A stretch of 63,848 bases of DNA from an uncultured Opitutaceae bacterium (GCA_937902925.1 CALFNN010000041.1:1-63848), one strand, 5' to 3'. Positions 35,214 to 44,270 are shown, numbered from the stretch's first letter. Numbers and translations: made by a program. Notes: generated by a model from the sequence alone, not told the origin.

Positions 35214-36080
35214 ATGACACCCGCCATCGAACTCCGCGGGGTGCGGAAGGATTTCGCGATCGGGCTGCGCGGGGTGAAATTGCGCGCGGTGGACGATCTC
35301 AGCCTGCGGATCGAGGCCGGTCAGGTCTACGGGCTGCTCGGTCCCAACGGCTCGGGCAAGAGCACGACGATCAAAATCGTGCTTGGCTTGCTCGAACCGA
35401 GTGCGGGAGATTGCACGATCTTCGGCGTGCCCAGCGGACGGGTGGAAGCGCGGGTTGCTGTCGGTTACCTGCCCGAGTCGCCGTATTTCTACCGCCACCT
35501 GACCGGTCGCGAACTCGTGCGTTTTTACGGACGGATCTGCGGCCTGGGCGGGGCGGCGCTGGCCGGCCGCGTAGGGGAGGTGATCGACTGGGTCGGTTTG
35601 ACGCCCGCCGCGGACCGCGGGGTCGGCACATATTCGAAGGGGATGTTGCAACGGATCGGGCTGGCGCAGGCGTTGGTGCACGATCCGCGGCTCGTCATTC
35701 TCGACGAACCGACCGCGGGCGTCGATCCCGTGGGCTCGGCCGCGATCGCGGCGCTGATCCTCAAGCTCAAGGCGCAGGGCAAGACCATCCTGATCACGTC
35801 CCACCTGCTCGCGCAGATGGAAGACATCTGCGACCGCGTCGCCATCCTCGACCGCGGACGGCTGATGCTCGAGGGCGCGGTGGCGGAGTTGGTCGGGCGG
35901 AGCGACCGGCCGGCGTTGCTCGTGGAAAATCTCACGGCGGCCGACGCGGGGGAGCTGCGCGTGTGGCTGGCCGCCCGGGGCGGCGCGGCCACGATGACGG
36001 CGCGGCCGCGGGATCGGCTGGACCGGATCTTCCTGGAAAAAGTCGGCCGCAACGATCCGGCGGGGGAGAGCCGGCGATGA
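35214..36080 (+). CDS. ABC transporter ATP-binding protein (ABC-2 type)
   Basis: A 288-residue ATPase that would drive the membrane protein encoded next. It has Walker A GPNGSGKSTT, a Q-loop region (VGYLPESPYFYRHLTGRE), signature YSKGMLQRIGLAQAL, Walker B LVILDEPTAGVDPVG and H-loop LITSHLLAQME. The C-terminal about 60 residues form a small regulatory domain. Sequence is closest to ABC-2/NatA-type ATPases used for drug, antibiotic or polysaccharide export and for gliding-type systems; substrate unknown. The stop overlaps the next start (ATGA). Confidence 0.9.
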   Translation: MTPAIELRGVRKDFAIGLRGVKLRAVDDLSLRIEAGQVYGLLGPNGSGKSTTIKIVLGLLEPSAGDCTIFGVPSGRVEARVAVGYLPESPYFYRHLTGRELVRFYGRICGLGGAALAGRVGEVIDWVGLTPAADRGVGTYSKGMLQRIGLAQALVHDPRLVILDEPTAGVDPVGSAAIAALILKLKAQGKTILITSHLLAQMEDICDRVAILDRGRLMLEGAVAELVGRSDRPALLVENLTAADAGELRVWLAARGGAATMTARPRDRLDRIFLEKVGRNDPAGESRR

Positions 36081-36913
36081 AACGCGTGCCGTTTTCAGTC
36101 TCCCGCGTGGGGCTGATCGCGCAAAATTCCCTGCGCGAGGCGGCGCGCCAAAGACTGTCCGGGTTGCTGCTGGTGCTGGCGCTCGGGCTCGTGGCCGGCG
36201 CCGGCTGGTTTCGCGATTTCAATTTTGGCGCGCCGGAGCTGCGTTTCATTTCCGACTTCGGGTTCGGCGCGATGGCGTTTTTCGGGGCGGTGCTGGCGAT
36301 CGCCGCCACGGCCCAGTTGTTTTTCAGCGAGATCGAAAACCGGACGGCGCTCACCCTCCTGGCGAAGCCGGTGTGGCGGGCGGAATTCATTTTCGGAAAA
36401 TTTATCGCCGTCGTCGCCGTCATCGGCGTTTTCTGCGCGCTGCTGACGGTGTTTCTCGCCGTGGTGCTCCGGTGGCGGGAGACGGCGCTCATGGCCGAGT
36501 TTCCCGACGCGTTCCGGAATGGCCGGGTGCTGCACTACGACGGCTTGGCGGTCATGGGATTCCTGCAGGCGCTAAAACTAGGGGTTCTGGTCGCGCTCAC
36601 GCTCCTGGTCGCGTCGTTCGCGCAGACCCAGCTCTACACGGTGATCATGGGGTTTTTCGTGCTCGTGGTATGCCACCTGCAATATATCGCCGAAGAGGCT
36701 TCGGTGCGGTCCGGCTCGAGCGTGGTGCGCGGGCTCAGCGGATTGATGGGGCTGTTGTTTCCGAACTTTCAACTCTTCAGCCTGGGCGATGGACTCGGCG
36801 AGGGCGGGGCGGTGCCGTGGAGCCGGATCGCGCGCGTCACGGTCTACGCGGCCGGCTACATGGTGGCGGCCGGCGTGCTGGCGGTGCTGAGTTTTCGCAA
36901 ACGTGAAATCTAG
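36077..36913 (+). CDS. ABC-2 type transporter permease
   Basis: A 278-residue inner-membrane protein with about six hydrophobic segments, for example LSGLLLVLALGLVAGAGW, AMAFFGAVLAIAATAQLFF, FIAVVAVIGVFCALLTVFLAV and VTVYAAGYMVAAGVLAVLSF. The text SEIENRTALTLLAKPVWRAEFIFGKF is the characteristic cytoplasmic loop of ABC-2 permeases. It starts inside the ATPase stop codon and ends 11 bases inside the following gene, so all three are likely coupled. Confidence 0.85.
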   Translation: MKRVPFSVSRVGLIAQNSLREAARQRLSGLLLVLALGLVAGAGWFRDFNFGAPELRFISDFGFGAMAFFGAVLAIAATAQLFFSEIENRTALTLLAKPVWRAEFIFGKFIAVVAVIGVFCALLTVFLAVVLRWRETALMAEFPDAFRNGRVLHYDGLAVMGFLQALKLGVLVALTLLVASFAQTQLYTVIMGFFVLVVCHLQYIAEEASVRSGSSVVRGLSGLMGLLFPNFQLFSLGDGLGEGGAVPWSRIARVTVYAAGYMVAAGVLAVLSFRKREI

Positions 36914-37682
36914 GCTGCTCGTCCTGTCGCAGGTGCTCGGCGGTCTTGTGCTGACCGGTGCGGTGATGCGGCGCGTCGAGGCGCCGCTGTGGGCCGCGTT
37001 GCAGGCGGAGCGGCCGGCATTGCGGGCGGCGGCGATGGAGGCGGCGGCGGGTCAGGGCATGGCGCTGGGCGTCCTGGGCGGGTTTCGGGCGATCGCCGCG
37101 GACTTCGCGTGGATTCGCGTTTACGTGATCTGGGAAAAACATGACCTGCCGGGAACGGAAACGCTGCTGCGGCTGGTCACGACGCTCGATCCGCGGCCGC
37201 TCTATTTCTGGCTGAACGGGGCGCGGATCATCGCCTACGACATGACGGCCTGGCGGATCGCCGCGGCGGGCGGTTACGACGCGGTGCCCGTGGCCGAACA
37301 GGAGCAGATCGGCGCGCGCCAGGCGCACCTTGCACTCGGCTGGCTCGACGAAGCGATGGTGCAGCACCCGGCGAGCGCGGACCTCTGGATCGATCGCGCC
37401 AACATCGAGCTCAATGGCCGGCACGACGCCGCGGCGGCGGCGGAGAGTTACCGCCACGCTTGGGAGCAGCCGCACGCTCCCTACTACGCGGCGCGGTTGT
37501 ATGGCGAGTTGCTCCGCCGCCTGGGCCGCCGGACGGAGGCGCTGCAGTGGCTGGTGAAACTTTACCCGCAACTGCCGGCAGACGACGACTCCGCGGGAGC
37601 CCCGCTGGTGCTGGCACGGATCCGCGACCTCGAGCGCGAACTGCGCGTGTCGCCGGCCGGGGCCTACCGGCCGGCGCGATGA
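36903..37682 (+). CDS. Membrane-anchored TPR-like hypothetical protein
   Basis: A 259-residue protein starting at GTG 36903, overlapping the permease gene by 11 bases. Residues 1-22 (LLVLSQVLGGLVLTGAVM) look like a signal anchor. Residues about 50-80 contain GGFRAIAADFAWIRVYVIWEKHD, and two TPR-like helical pairs follow (AHLALGWLDEAMVQHPASADLWIDRANIELN and ESYRHAWEQPHAPYYAARLYGELLRRLGRRTEALQWLVKLY). It is probably an accessory subunit of the ABC system, exposed to the periplasm; that is inferred from context only. No function is known to me. Confidence 0.7.
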   Translation: MKSRLLVLSQVLGGLVLTGAVMRRVEAPLWAALQAERPALRAAAMEAAAGQGMALGVLGGFRAIAADFAWIRVYVIWEKHDLPGTETLLRLVTTLDPRPLYFWLNGARIIAYDMTAWRIAAAGGYDAVPVAEQEQIGARQAHLALGWLDEAMVQHPASADLWIDRANIELNGRHDAAAAAESYRHAWEQPHAPYYAARLYGELLRRLGRRTEALQWLVKLYPQLPADDDSAGAPLVLARIRDLERELRVSPAGAYRPAR

Positions 37683-37768
37683 ATTGGAGCCGGGGCCGCG
37701 GGGCGATGATTCCTTTGACTTGTGCAGCGCGTTTGGATTGTTGAGCCCGCCTCCGGTGGCGCCTTCCG

Positions 37769-38458
37769 ATGCACGTTGACGTCAAGTCCCTGTTGTTCGC
37801 CCTGCTGCTGCTGTGGTTTCCCCGGCAGTGGATGCGGCTGGGTTTTTCGGTGCGGACACGGCGGAACAAGCAGGGGACCGCCGGAAGCGGGCGCGGCAAG
37901 GAACCGTGGAAATCCCGCGAACCCGGCGATCCCACGGTCGTGTTCAGCCGGGAATTTCTCAAGATTCGCAACTATGTCGATGTATTGCGCGGTGCGGCCG
38001 GCAGTCTCGCGATCATGGGCGGGCTGGGCATCACGTCGTGTCTGGCGATCTCCGACGGGGCGGGGGCGGTGCTGGCGCGCGAGCTGTTCATGTTGCGGCT
38101 CGGCATCCTGCTGGTCGCGCTCGTGATCCAGATGCTGCGCTTCGAGAAAGGACATTTTATGTTTTTTGCGCCGATCTTTTTCCTCGCCGGCCTCTCGGTG
38201 GGCCTGATGGGCCTGAAGGGCGCGGCGTTCGCGTTCGCGATGGTTTGGGCGGTCAACCCGATGCTGCGCGGGCCGCTGGGCTTTTTGTCGGTCTACGCGC
38301 TGCTCATGCTGGTTTTCGGCCTCTTGTTTCTCGGGACCGGCAACAAGCTGCCGATCGTGGCGCTGCTGTTTTGCTTCCTGCCGGTATTGCTCAGCCTGCT
38401 GGCCCACCGGCCGCTGGTGGTGTTGACCCGCAAGGGAACACGCGCCCACGGCACGTAG
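37769..38458 (+). CDS. Multi-pass membrane protein, unknown function
   Basis: A 229-residue protein with six or more hydrophobic segments: a short one at the N-terminus (SLLFALLLLWF), then LRLGILLVALVIQML, FFAPIFFLAGLSVGLMGL, AFAFAMVWAVNPMLRG and FLSVYALLMLVFGLLFLG, and IVALLFCFLPVLLSLLA. Residues 28-65 are a basic hydrophilic loop (RTRRNKQGTAGSGRGKEPWKSRE). I recognise no family. It ends two bases before the menA start and may be co-transcribed with it. The start ATG 37769 is the first in the frame. Confidence 0.65.
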   Translation: MHVDVKSLLFALLLLWFPRQWMRLGFSVRTRRNKQGTAGSGRGKEPWKSREPGDPTVVFSREFLKIRNYVDVLRGAAGSLAIMGGLGITSCLAISDGAGAVLARELFMLRLGILLVALVIQMLRFEKGHFMFFAPIFFLAGLSVGLMGLKGAAFAFAMVWAVNPMLRGPLGFLSVYALLMLVFGLLFLGTGNKLPIVALLFCFLPVLLSLLAHRPLVVLTRKGTRAHGT

Positions 38459-38460
38459 TC

Positions 38461-39351
38461 GTGACTGCCGCCCATCCGTCAGTCTGGTTCGCTGCGGCGC
38501 GGCCGCGCACGCTGCCCGCCGCCGTGGCACCCGTGCTCGCCGGTTCGGCGCTGGCGTGGCGTGACGGCTGCTTTGACGTGATGGCGGCGGGACTCTGTCT
38601 CGGATTTGCGCTGCTCGTGCAGATTGGAACCAACTTCGCCAACGACTACTACGATTTCGTCAAGGGGGCCGACACTGTGGCGCGGGTCGGGCCGCGCCGC
38701 GCCGTGGCGGCGGGGCTGGTGGCACCGGGAGCGATGCGGTTGGCGATGTGGGCGGTGTTTGCCACGGCTTTTTGCTGCGGGCTTTTGCTGATCCGCTGGG
38801 GCGGCCCGTGGCTGTTGGCCGTGGGCGTCGCGAGCATCCTGTGCGGACTGGCTTATACGGGGGGGCCCTGGCCGCTGGGGTATCACGGGCTGGGCGACGT
38901 GTTCGTCTTCGTGTTTTTCGGCGTGGTGGCGGTGGCGTCGACCTACTTCGTGCAGGCGGGGCGGATCGGGCTGGATGCCGTGCTGACCGCCGTGCCCATC
39001 GGGTTGCTGGCCACCAATATTCTGCTCGTGAACAACTATCGCGATGCGGACACCGACGCCGTCGCGGGCAAGCGCACGCTCGTCGTGCGCCTCGGGCGCG
39101 GGTTCGCGCGCGGCCAATTCACCGTGTCGCTCGCGGTCGCGCTCGCGATGCCGCTCGTGTTCCTGGCGCGCGGCCAACGCGCCTGGTGCCTGTTGCCGCT
39201 GGCCCTCGTGCCGGTCGCGGGTTCGCACACGCGCCGGCTGCGGGACGGTCGGACGCCGGCCGAACTGATCGCGCTGCTGGGCGACACCGGAAAACTGCTC
39301 GCGCTCTACGCGCTCCTGTTCGCGGCGGGCGAAGTGCTGCAGCGCGCGTGA
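38461..39351 (+). CDS. menA: 1,4-dihydroxy-2-naphthoate polyprenyltransferase (UbiA family)
   Basis: A 296-residue integral membrane prenyltransferase that joins a polyprenyl chain to dihydroxynaphthoate in menaquinone synthesis. It has two Asp-rich prenyl-diphosphate sites: NFANDYYDFVKGAD near residues 57-70 and NNYRDADTDAVAGKRTL near 183-199. About eight membrane segments alternate between them. The start is GTG 38461 (VTAAHPSVWFAAARPRTLP), two bases after the previous stop; RPRTLPAAVAPVLAGSALA is the standard MenA N-terminus. It implies menaquinone-based respiration. Confidence 0.92.
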   Translation: MTAAHPSVWFAAARPRTLPAAVAPVLAGSALAWRDGCFDVMAAGLCLGFALLVQIGTNFANDYYDFVKGADTVARVGPRRAVAAGLVAPGAMRLAMWAVFATAFCCGLLLIRWGGPWLLAVGVASILCGLAYTGGPWPLGYHGLGDVFVFVFFGVVAVASTYFVQAGRIGLDAVLTAVPIGLLATNILLVNNYRDADTDAVAGKRTLVVRLGRGFARGQFTVSLAVALAMPLVFLARGQRAWCLLPLALVPVAGSHTRRLRDGRTPAELIALLGDTGKLLALYALLFAAGEVLQRA

Positions 39352-39376
39352 CGGCCCGGCGCGTCCGGCAACCAGT

Positions 39377-39706
39377 TCAGGCGACGTGCGCGGCGACCTT
39401 GGCCTTCAGCGCCGCCTTCGGCATCATGCCGACGAGCGTGTCGGCGACCTGGCCGCCCTTGAAGAGGATCATCGTCGGGATGGCGCGCACGCCATACTCG
39501 GCGGCGACGGCGTCGTTTTCGTCGATGTTGACCTTGGCGATCTTCAGCTTGCCGTCCAACTCGGTGGCGAGCTCCTCGAGGATCGGGGCGATCGCCTTGC
39601 ACGGCCCGCACCACGGCGCCCAGAAGTCGACGAGAACGGGCGTGGCCGAGGAGGCGACGGCGGCTTTAAAGGTATCGGTGGTCAGGTTGGTTATTTTTTC
39701 GGACAT
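39377..39706 (-). CDS. trxA: Thioredoxin
   Basis: A 109-residue cytoplasmic disulfide reductase of classical size. The active site is FWAPWCGPCKAIAPIL, and the cis-proline loop is VRAIPTMILFKGG. KVNIDEND and the C-terminal helix are normal. Start ATG 39706 (MSEKITNLT) is preferred over an in-frame ATG at 39739. It is the last gene of the leftward lptD to trxA run and is convergent with menA 25 bases away. Confidence 0.97.
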   Translation of the reverse strand: MSEKITNLTTDTFKAAVASSATPVLVDFWAPWCGPCKAIAPILEELATELDGKLKIAKVNIDENDAVAAEYGVRAIPTMILFKGGQVADTLVGMMPKAALKAKVAAHVA

Positions 39707-39772
39707 GTTGAATGGCGATGAAAACACAGGAGAGCACAAATCCGCGAAGACGCAACTGAGCCCGCGCTCGGT

Positions 39773-40024
39773 TCACGGCGGGGTCGACTTCTGCAGAATC
39801 TCCGCGAGCTCGGCGGGCTCCACCTGATGCAGCTGTTTCCGGCGGTGTTTCAGTTCCTCGAAGGTCTTCACCACCGTCTCGGTCATGCGGCCGTGCGTCT
39901 CCTCGGAGCCGCCCACGATGGCGAAATGCTCGCCGGTCGTGAGGCGCTTATGGCCATCGTGGTTGTCGAAACCGAGTCCGAGCAGGGCGGCTTGTTTCGC
40001 GGGCTTTTTCTTCTTCTTGCTCAC
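39773..40024 (-). CDS. Small hypothetical protein coupled to scpA
   Basis: An 83-residue basic protein that starts MSKKKKKPAKQ and continues LLGLGFDNHDGHKRLTTGEHFAIVGGSEETHGRMTETVVKTFEELKHRRKQL. It has no signal or membrane segment and ends with a helical, mildly acidic tail. I do not know a function. Its ATG overlaps the scpA stop by four bases, so translation is coupled to scpA. This is the position where scpB often lies in other bacteria, but the protein is too small and unlike ScpB. Confidence 0.75.
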   Translation of the reverse strand: MSKKKKKPAKQAALLGLGFDNHDGHKRLTTGEHFAIVGGSEETHGRMTETVVKTFEELKHRRKQLHQVEPAELAEILQKSTPP

Positions 40025-40800
40025 GCGGGCACGGTGCTGGCATTGGCGGCGGACTCAAGCGGGTTTTCCGCGGTCGCTTCGCAGACGATGTCGGCAAAGG
40101 CCTCGTCCTGCCGCAAGCGGAGCCGGCGGAGCCGGGTGAGCTCGAGCACGGCGAGAAACGTGGCGACGAGCCGGCGGAGCGTCACGCCCTCGGGGAACAG
40201 ATGGGAGAAGACAAACGACTTCTCGGTCTGCAGGCGACCGAGCAGCCATTCCATCTGGTCGGCGACGGTGACGACTTCGTCGTGGATCTCGCCAACCACG
40301 AGTTTTTCGGCGAGGCGGCGAAGGACGATGTTGAACGCATTCCACAGCTCGATCCGGTCCACGTGGCGGAGTGGCCGGTCGAGCGCGTCGCCCGCCAGCG
40401 CGGAAACGTAGCGTGCCATCAGGTTCTGGCGGGTCTCGGCGAGTTCGCCAAGTTTCGCGGCGGCCTCCTTGAATTTCTTGTATTGGAGAAGCTGGTGGAT
40501 GAGCTCCCAGCGCGGATCCATCTCGTCCTCCGTCGCGTTGGGATCGACGGCGGCGAGGCCGCGCGGGAGGAGCATCCGGCTCTTGATTTCCATCAGTGTC
40601 GCCGCCATCACGAAAAACTCGCCGGCGAGATCGAGGTCGAGTTGCTGCATGGCGTGCAGCGCCTCGATATATTGCCGGGTCACCGACTCGATCGGGATGT
40701 CGTAGATGTCGAGTTCGCTCTTGCGGATGAGGAAGAGCAGGAGGTCGAGCGGGCCTTCAAAGACCTGGAGCTTGATGCGATAGTCGGAATCGGGAACCAC
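40021..40800 (-). CDS. scpA: Segregation and condensation protein A
   Basis: ScpA is the kleisin that bridges the SMC heads and works with ScpB in chromosome segregation. The 259-residue protein has the N-terminal kleisin motif YRIKLQVFEGPLDLLLFLIRKSELDIYDIPI, then ATLMEIKSRMLLPR, and a C-terminal winged-helix part (VVATFLAVLELTRLRRLRLRQDEAFADI). It lies 45 bases after the RNA methyltransferase gene and overlaps the next small gene (ATGA). smc and scpB are not in the window. Confidence 0.95.
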   Translation of the reverse strand: MVPDSDYRIKLQVFEGPLDLLLFLIRKSELDIYDIPIESVTRQYIEALHAMQQLDLDLAGEFFVMAATLMEIKSRMLLPRGLAAVDPNATEDEMDPRWELIHQLLQYKKFKEAAAKLGELAETRQNLMARYVSALAGDALDRPLRHVDRIELWNAFNIVLRRLAEKLVVGEIHDEVVTVADQMEWLLGRLQTEKSFVFSHLFPEGVTLRRLVATFLAVLELTRLRRLRLRQDEAFADIVCEATAENPLESAANASTVPA

Positions 40801-40845
40801 GATGGCGCGATGGTTGGCGCCGTGTTGGGCGCGGCAACGGAAAAA

Positions 40846-42048
40846 TCACCGCCGCCGGAGCGAGGCAACGAAGAAGCCGTCGGTGTTGTGTGGCGCCGGG
40901 AGGATCGCCAGCCCGGCGCTGCGGCGGATGGCGCCGAAATCGCGGGCGGGAGCCTCCAGGTCGAAGTCGGGGTGGGCGGCGAGAAAGGCGGTGACGGCTT
41001 CCTCGTTTTCGAACCGACTCAGCGAGCACGTGGCGTAGACGAGTTGCCCGCCCGGGCGGACGCGCGCGGCAAATTGCGCGAGGAGTGCGAGCTGCTTTTC
41101 GGCGGCCTGGGTGACCTGGCCGGCGCTCGTCGTCCACTTGAGGTGCGGGGCGCGGCGCCAGGTGCCGGAACCGCTGCAAGGAGCGTCGACCAGCACACCG
41201 TCGTAAACGCCGGTCGCCGGGGCGGCGAGAATGGCGATGTTGCCGAGGCCCGCCCGACGGGCCCGGGCTTCAAGTTCACGCAGCGCCGTCGGCCGAATGT
41301 CGTGAGCGTCGACGTGACCCGAGGGGCCGAGCAGGGCGGCGAGCTGCAATGTCTTGCCCCCGGCACCGGCGCAGGCGTCGAGCCAGCGGCCTCTGCTGGC
41401 GACCCCAGCCGATTCGAGGATGAGCTGCGAGCCGAGGTCCTGCACCTCGAGGAGTCCGTCAGCCCAGGCTTTTGTCTTCGTCACGTCGGCCTCGGCCAGA
41501 AGTTCGAGCGCGGACGGGAGTATTTCCGCGCATCGCGAGGTCCAGCCGTTCGCGGTGAATTCATCGAGCACGCGCGCGGTATCGGGAGTCTGCAGGCGCA
41601 ACCAGAGGGAGGCGCGAGTGTGCAGCGCATCGAGATTCGGCGCGACCGCCGCCTCGGCGCAATGGCGGCCGATCCACGCGGGCAGGAGCGCCGCGGCGTC
41701 AGCGCCGAGCTGCGCGGCCTTGGCGGCGACGGCTGGCGGGCACGCCGGCCAGTCGCCGCAGGTCGCCGCGCGATAGGCCCGGGTCGCCGGCAGGTCGGCG
41801 GCGAGCCAGGCGGTGACCTGCGCGGCGCGCGCCGGATCGGTGTCGAGCAGCGGCTCGATCCACGGCAGAAACCGCAGGGTCGTGTAGATCAGTTCACGGT
41901 GAAGCCTCCGGTCGCGGGAGCCGATGGCGCGGCTGGCGGCGAAGAGCGACTGGATGCGCGCGGGGAGATTCGCGTCGCGCTGCCAGTGCGGCCGCAGCGC
42001 GGAAAGGAGGCGGAGGAAAACCTTCTGCTGGCTGCCGGCGAGACTCAT
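40846..42048 (-). CDS. RsmB/NOP2/Sun-type RNA cytosine-C5 methyltransferase
   Basis: A 400-residue S-adenosylmethionine-dependent enzyme that probably methylates cytosine C5 in rRNA. The N-terminal helical part resembles NusB/RsmB. The methyltransferase domain starts at VQDLGSQLI and LDACAGAGGKTLQLAALLG (SAM loop), followed by DAHDIRPTAL, VDAPCSGSGTWRRAP and LVYATCSLSRFENEE. The two cysteines in DAPCSGSG and ATCSL are the release and catalytic residues of the RsmB group. The start ATG 42048 is preferred; the frame is open to 42147 but overlaps lptD. It follows lptD after five bases. Confidence 0.92.
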   Translation of the reverse strand: MSLAGSQQKVFLRLLSALRPHWQRDANLPARIQSLFAASRAIGSRDRRLHRELIYTTLRFLPWIEPLLDTDPARAAQVTAWLAADLPATRAYRAATCGDWPACPPAVAAKAAQLGADAAALLPAWIGRHCAEAAVAPNLDALHTRASLWLRLQTPDTARVLDEFTANGWTSRCAEILPSALELLAEADVTKTKAWADGLLEVQDLGSQLILESAGVASRGRWLDACAGAGGKTLQLAALLGPSGHVDAHDIRPTALRELEARARRAGLGNIAILAAPATGVYDGVLVDAPCSGSGTWRRAPHLKWTTSAGQVTQAAEKQLALLAQFAARVRPGGQLVYATCSLSRFENEEAVTAFLAAHPDFDLEAPARDFGAIRRSAGLAILPAPHNTDGFFVASLRRR

Positions 42049-42053
42049 GCCGG

Positions 42054-44270
42054 TCAGAAACCCGTGGCCTCGATCTGAACGTTCAAGCCGAAGTGGCTCT
42101 CGCGGCGTGGACCGGAGTAGAGACTGACGACGTAGGAAATCCGCCACGTGTTGTCCAGGTTCTGCACGAGGCCGTATGCCTGCTCGTTGAAGCGACTCGT
42201 GCGGGCGTCGTAGTGGAGGCGGGTGAGGACGTCGTAGACCTCATTCAGCCGGGCCCGGCCGTCGACGACATAGTCCTCGATTTGGTCGCGCAGGAAGTTG
42301 TTCGACACGCGGACGGACCACGCGTCGCCATCGTGGAGCGTGAGGCCGGTGTCGAACTCCTGCGGCGTGAAACGGCGCGGAGCGTAGCGCTGATAGGTGT
42401 CGAACTGCAGCCAGCTCGCCGGCATCAGGGCGCCGACGACCTGAATGCCGGAGAGATCGCGGCTGCCGGGGCTGAAGCCGAAATCGTTTGCGACGGTCAG
42501 CGAAGCGAGGTCGCGCGTGCCGGTCACGGAATCGCGGGTCTGGAGGACGTTGTCGAAGGCGAGCCGGAGAATGTTCGAGCTTTCCAGGGTGTCGGCGCTG
42601 CGCGTGTCGCCGAGGCCGAGCGGCTGGAGATAAGTCGAGAAGACCGGGCGGTCGATCGCGGGCATGCGGTTGGATTCGTCCGCTTTCACGTAACGGTAGG
42701 AAATCCGCGGGGTGAAGAGGTGGCGCAGGCCGTCGATTTTCCACGTTTCGTTTTTGTAATCGAACGTGCCGCTGGTGCGCAGCACGGCGTCGAAACCAAT
42801 CTCGCCGAGGGTGCGGGTTTGCCGGGTGGGCGGGGACGACGCGGACAGGATGGAAGCGACGATGTCCGGATCGGAATACGCGTTGGCCGAATGCGTGAAC
42901 CGTCCGCCGACGACTGGCGTGACGGCAAACCAGGCGGTCGGTGCGATCGGCCGGCTCAAGGCATAGTAGGCGTCGAAGCGGTCGGCTTGCAGCAGTGTGA
43001 CATTGGGCCCGTAAGTGACGCTGGTCGCTGGCATCGGCAGCCCGGGCACGATCACGAACGTAGACATGGCCAGTTGCGGCTCCGGCCCGCGCTCCCGGAG
43101 CCGAGCGTAGCTCGCGGTGAATTGCTCGTCGACGCCGCCGCCGATGGCGGTCGGCAAAAGGTCGAACTGGATTTCGGGCAGGCGCTCCTGCACCCGTTGG
43201 AATGAGTTCGGCTGGAAGCGGGCGAATGCGGAGACGAGGTCGTTGTCGCCGGTGTAGACGGACTCGAGAAAAGTGTCCGGTTCCTGCACCGGGAAAAACT
43301 CCCGCGGGCGGAAATCGCGGAGCACCTCGGAGTCCTTCCACCAGTTGAGTTGCCCGGCGAGCGTGAGATTGTCCGTGATATTTTGCTCGTGCTGCCATTC
43401 GACGAAGCCGCGCTCCTCGGGGACGGGTTGTCCCAGGATGTCGGTTTTCTTGTCACCGTGGTCGTTGATGTAGCCGGTGCGGAACATGCCGTGCAGATCC
43501 GCGCCGCCGTCCGGCCCAAAGTAGCTGCCCGACGGCCCGGCCAGCACGCCGCGGGCGGAGTAGACCCCGAGGTCGCCGCCAAGCAGCAGTCCGGGTGCGA
43601 CCGGCAGATGCAGGCCGGCATCGACGAAGGCTCCGAGCGAGGAGCGGTAGCCGCCGGTGAGGGAGACGTGCGAGAGAAGCGGTTCCGTGAGGTCTTGTTG
43701 AAAGCGAGGGAAGGGCAGCGGCTGCGCGTGGCCGATGCCGGCTTGGGAGTTCTCGGCGCGCAAGCGCTGGCCGGGCGTGTAGATGACCTTGTCGGCGGTG
43801 AAAGTCGGCTGCCAGGGTCCGGGTTCGCCGTAGGCGACCCGGGCGCGGATGAGAACGATCTCGGTCCGTGAGCCGCTGGCGGATTCGCACTCGGCAAAAT
43901 AAGGGTAGGCGCCGAGGCGCACGCTTTCGGCGGAGAAGGAACTGTCGGCCTCGTGGTAAACAAGCGTGTCGGCGAGGATCCGGATCGCCGGGTTGGCGGG
44001 CTGGAGGGTGGCGCGACGGGTCAAGACCACGTGGCCGAACGCGGCGACAGTGTGATCGACGTGGTTGCGGCGGAGGGTGTCGGCCGTCAGCACGACGTCG
44101 GGATCGGCGAACCGGGCGTGGCCACGTGCGATGGATTCACGGGTGCCGAACTCGACCCGGTCGGCATCGAATTGCGCGCGATCCTCCCCGCGGGAGGACA
44201 GGGTGGCGAACAAGGCGAGCAGCAGGGCGAGTCGACGGAGCACGCGCGGAGCAAAGGCAGCGCGCGACAC
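42054..44270 (-). CDS. lptD: LptD-like LPS-assembly outer-membrane protein
   Basis: A large outer-membrane barrel protein (about 738 residues) that inserts lipopolysaccharide into the outer leaflet. After a signal peptide (LRRLALLLALFATLSSRGED), residues about 30-150 form an OstA-like periplasmic jelly-roll (FDADRVEFG, GHARFADPDVVLTADTLRRN, ILADTLVYHEADSSF). The barrel follows, with GGYRSSLGAFVDAGLHLPVAPGLLLGGDLGVYS and VEWQHEQNITDNLTLAGQLN, and ends NVQIEATGF with a terminal Phe. No ATG occurs at a sensible place; I take GTG 44270, with GTG 44243 as an alternative. The open frame continues upstream only as antisense of glgB. Confidence 0.85.
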   Translation of the reverse strand: MSRAAFAPRVLRRLALLLALFATLSSRGEDRAQFDADRVEFGTRESIARGHARFADPDVVLTADTLRRNHVDHTVAAFGHVVLTRRATLQPANPAIRILADTLVYHEADSSFSAESVRLGAYPYFAECESASGSRTEIVLIRARVAYGEPGPWQPTFTADKVIYTPGQRLRAENSQAGIGHAQPLPFPRFQQDLTEPLLSHVSLTGGYRSSLGAFVDAGLHLPVAPGLLLGGDLGVYSARGVLAGPSGSYFGPDGGADLHGMFRTGYINDHGDKKTDILGQPVPEERGFVEWQHEQNITDNLTLAGQLNWWKDSEVLRDFRPREFFPVQEPDTFLESVYTGDNDLVSAFARFQPNSFQRVQERLPEIQFDLLPTAIGGGVDEQFTASYARLRERGPEPQLAMSTFVIVPGLPMPATSVTYGPNVTLLQADRFDAYYALSRPIAPTAWFAVTPVVGGRFTHSANAYSDPDIVASILSASSPPTRQTRTLGEIGFDAVLRTSGTFDYKNETWKIDGLRHLFTPRISYRYVKADESNRMPAIDRPVFSTYLQPLGLGDTRSADTLESSNILRLAFDNVLQTRDSVTGTRDLASLTVANDFGFSPGSRDLSGIQVVGALMPASWLQFDTYQRYAPRRFTPQEFDTGLTLHDGDAWSVRVSNNFLRDQIEDYVVDGRARLNEVYDVLTRLHYDARTSRFNEQAYGLVQNLDNTWRISYVVSLYSGPRRESHFGLNVQIEATGF

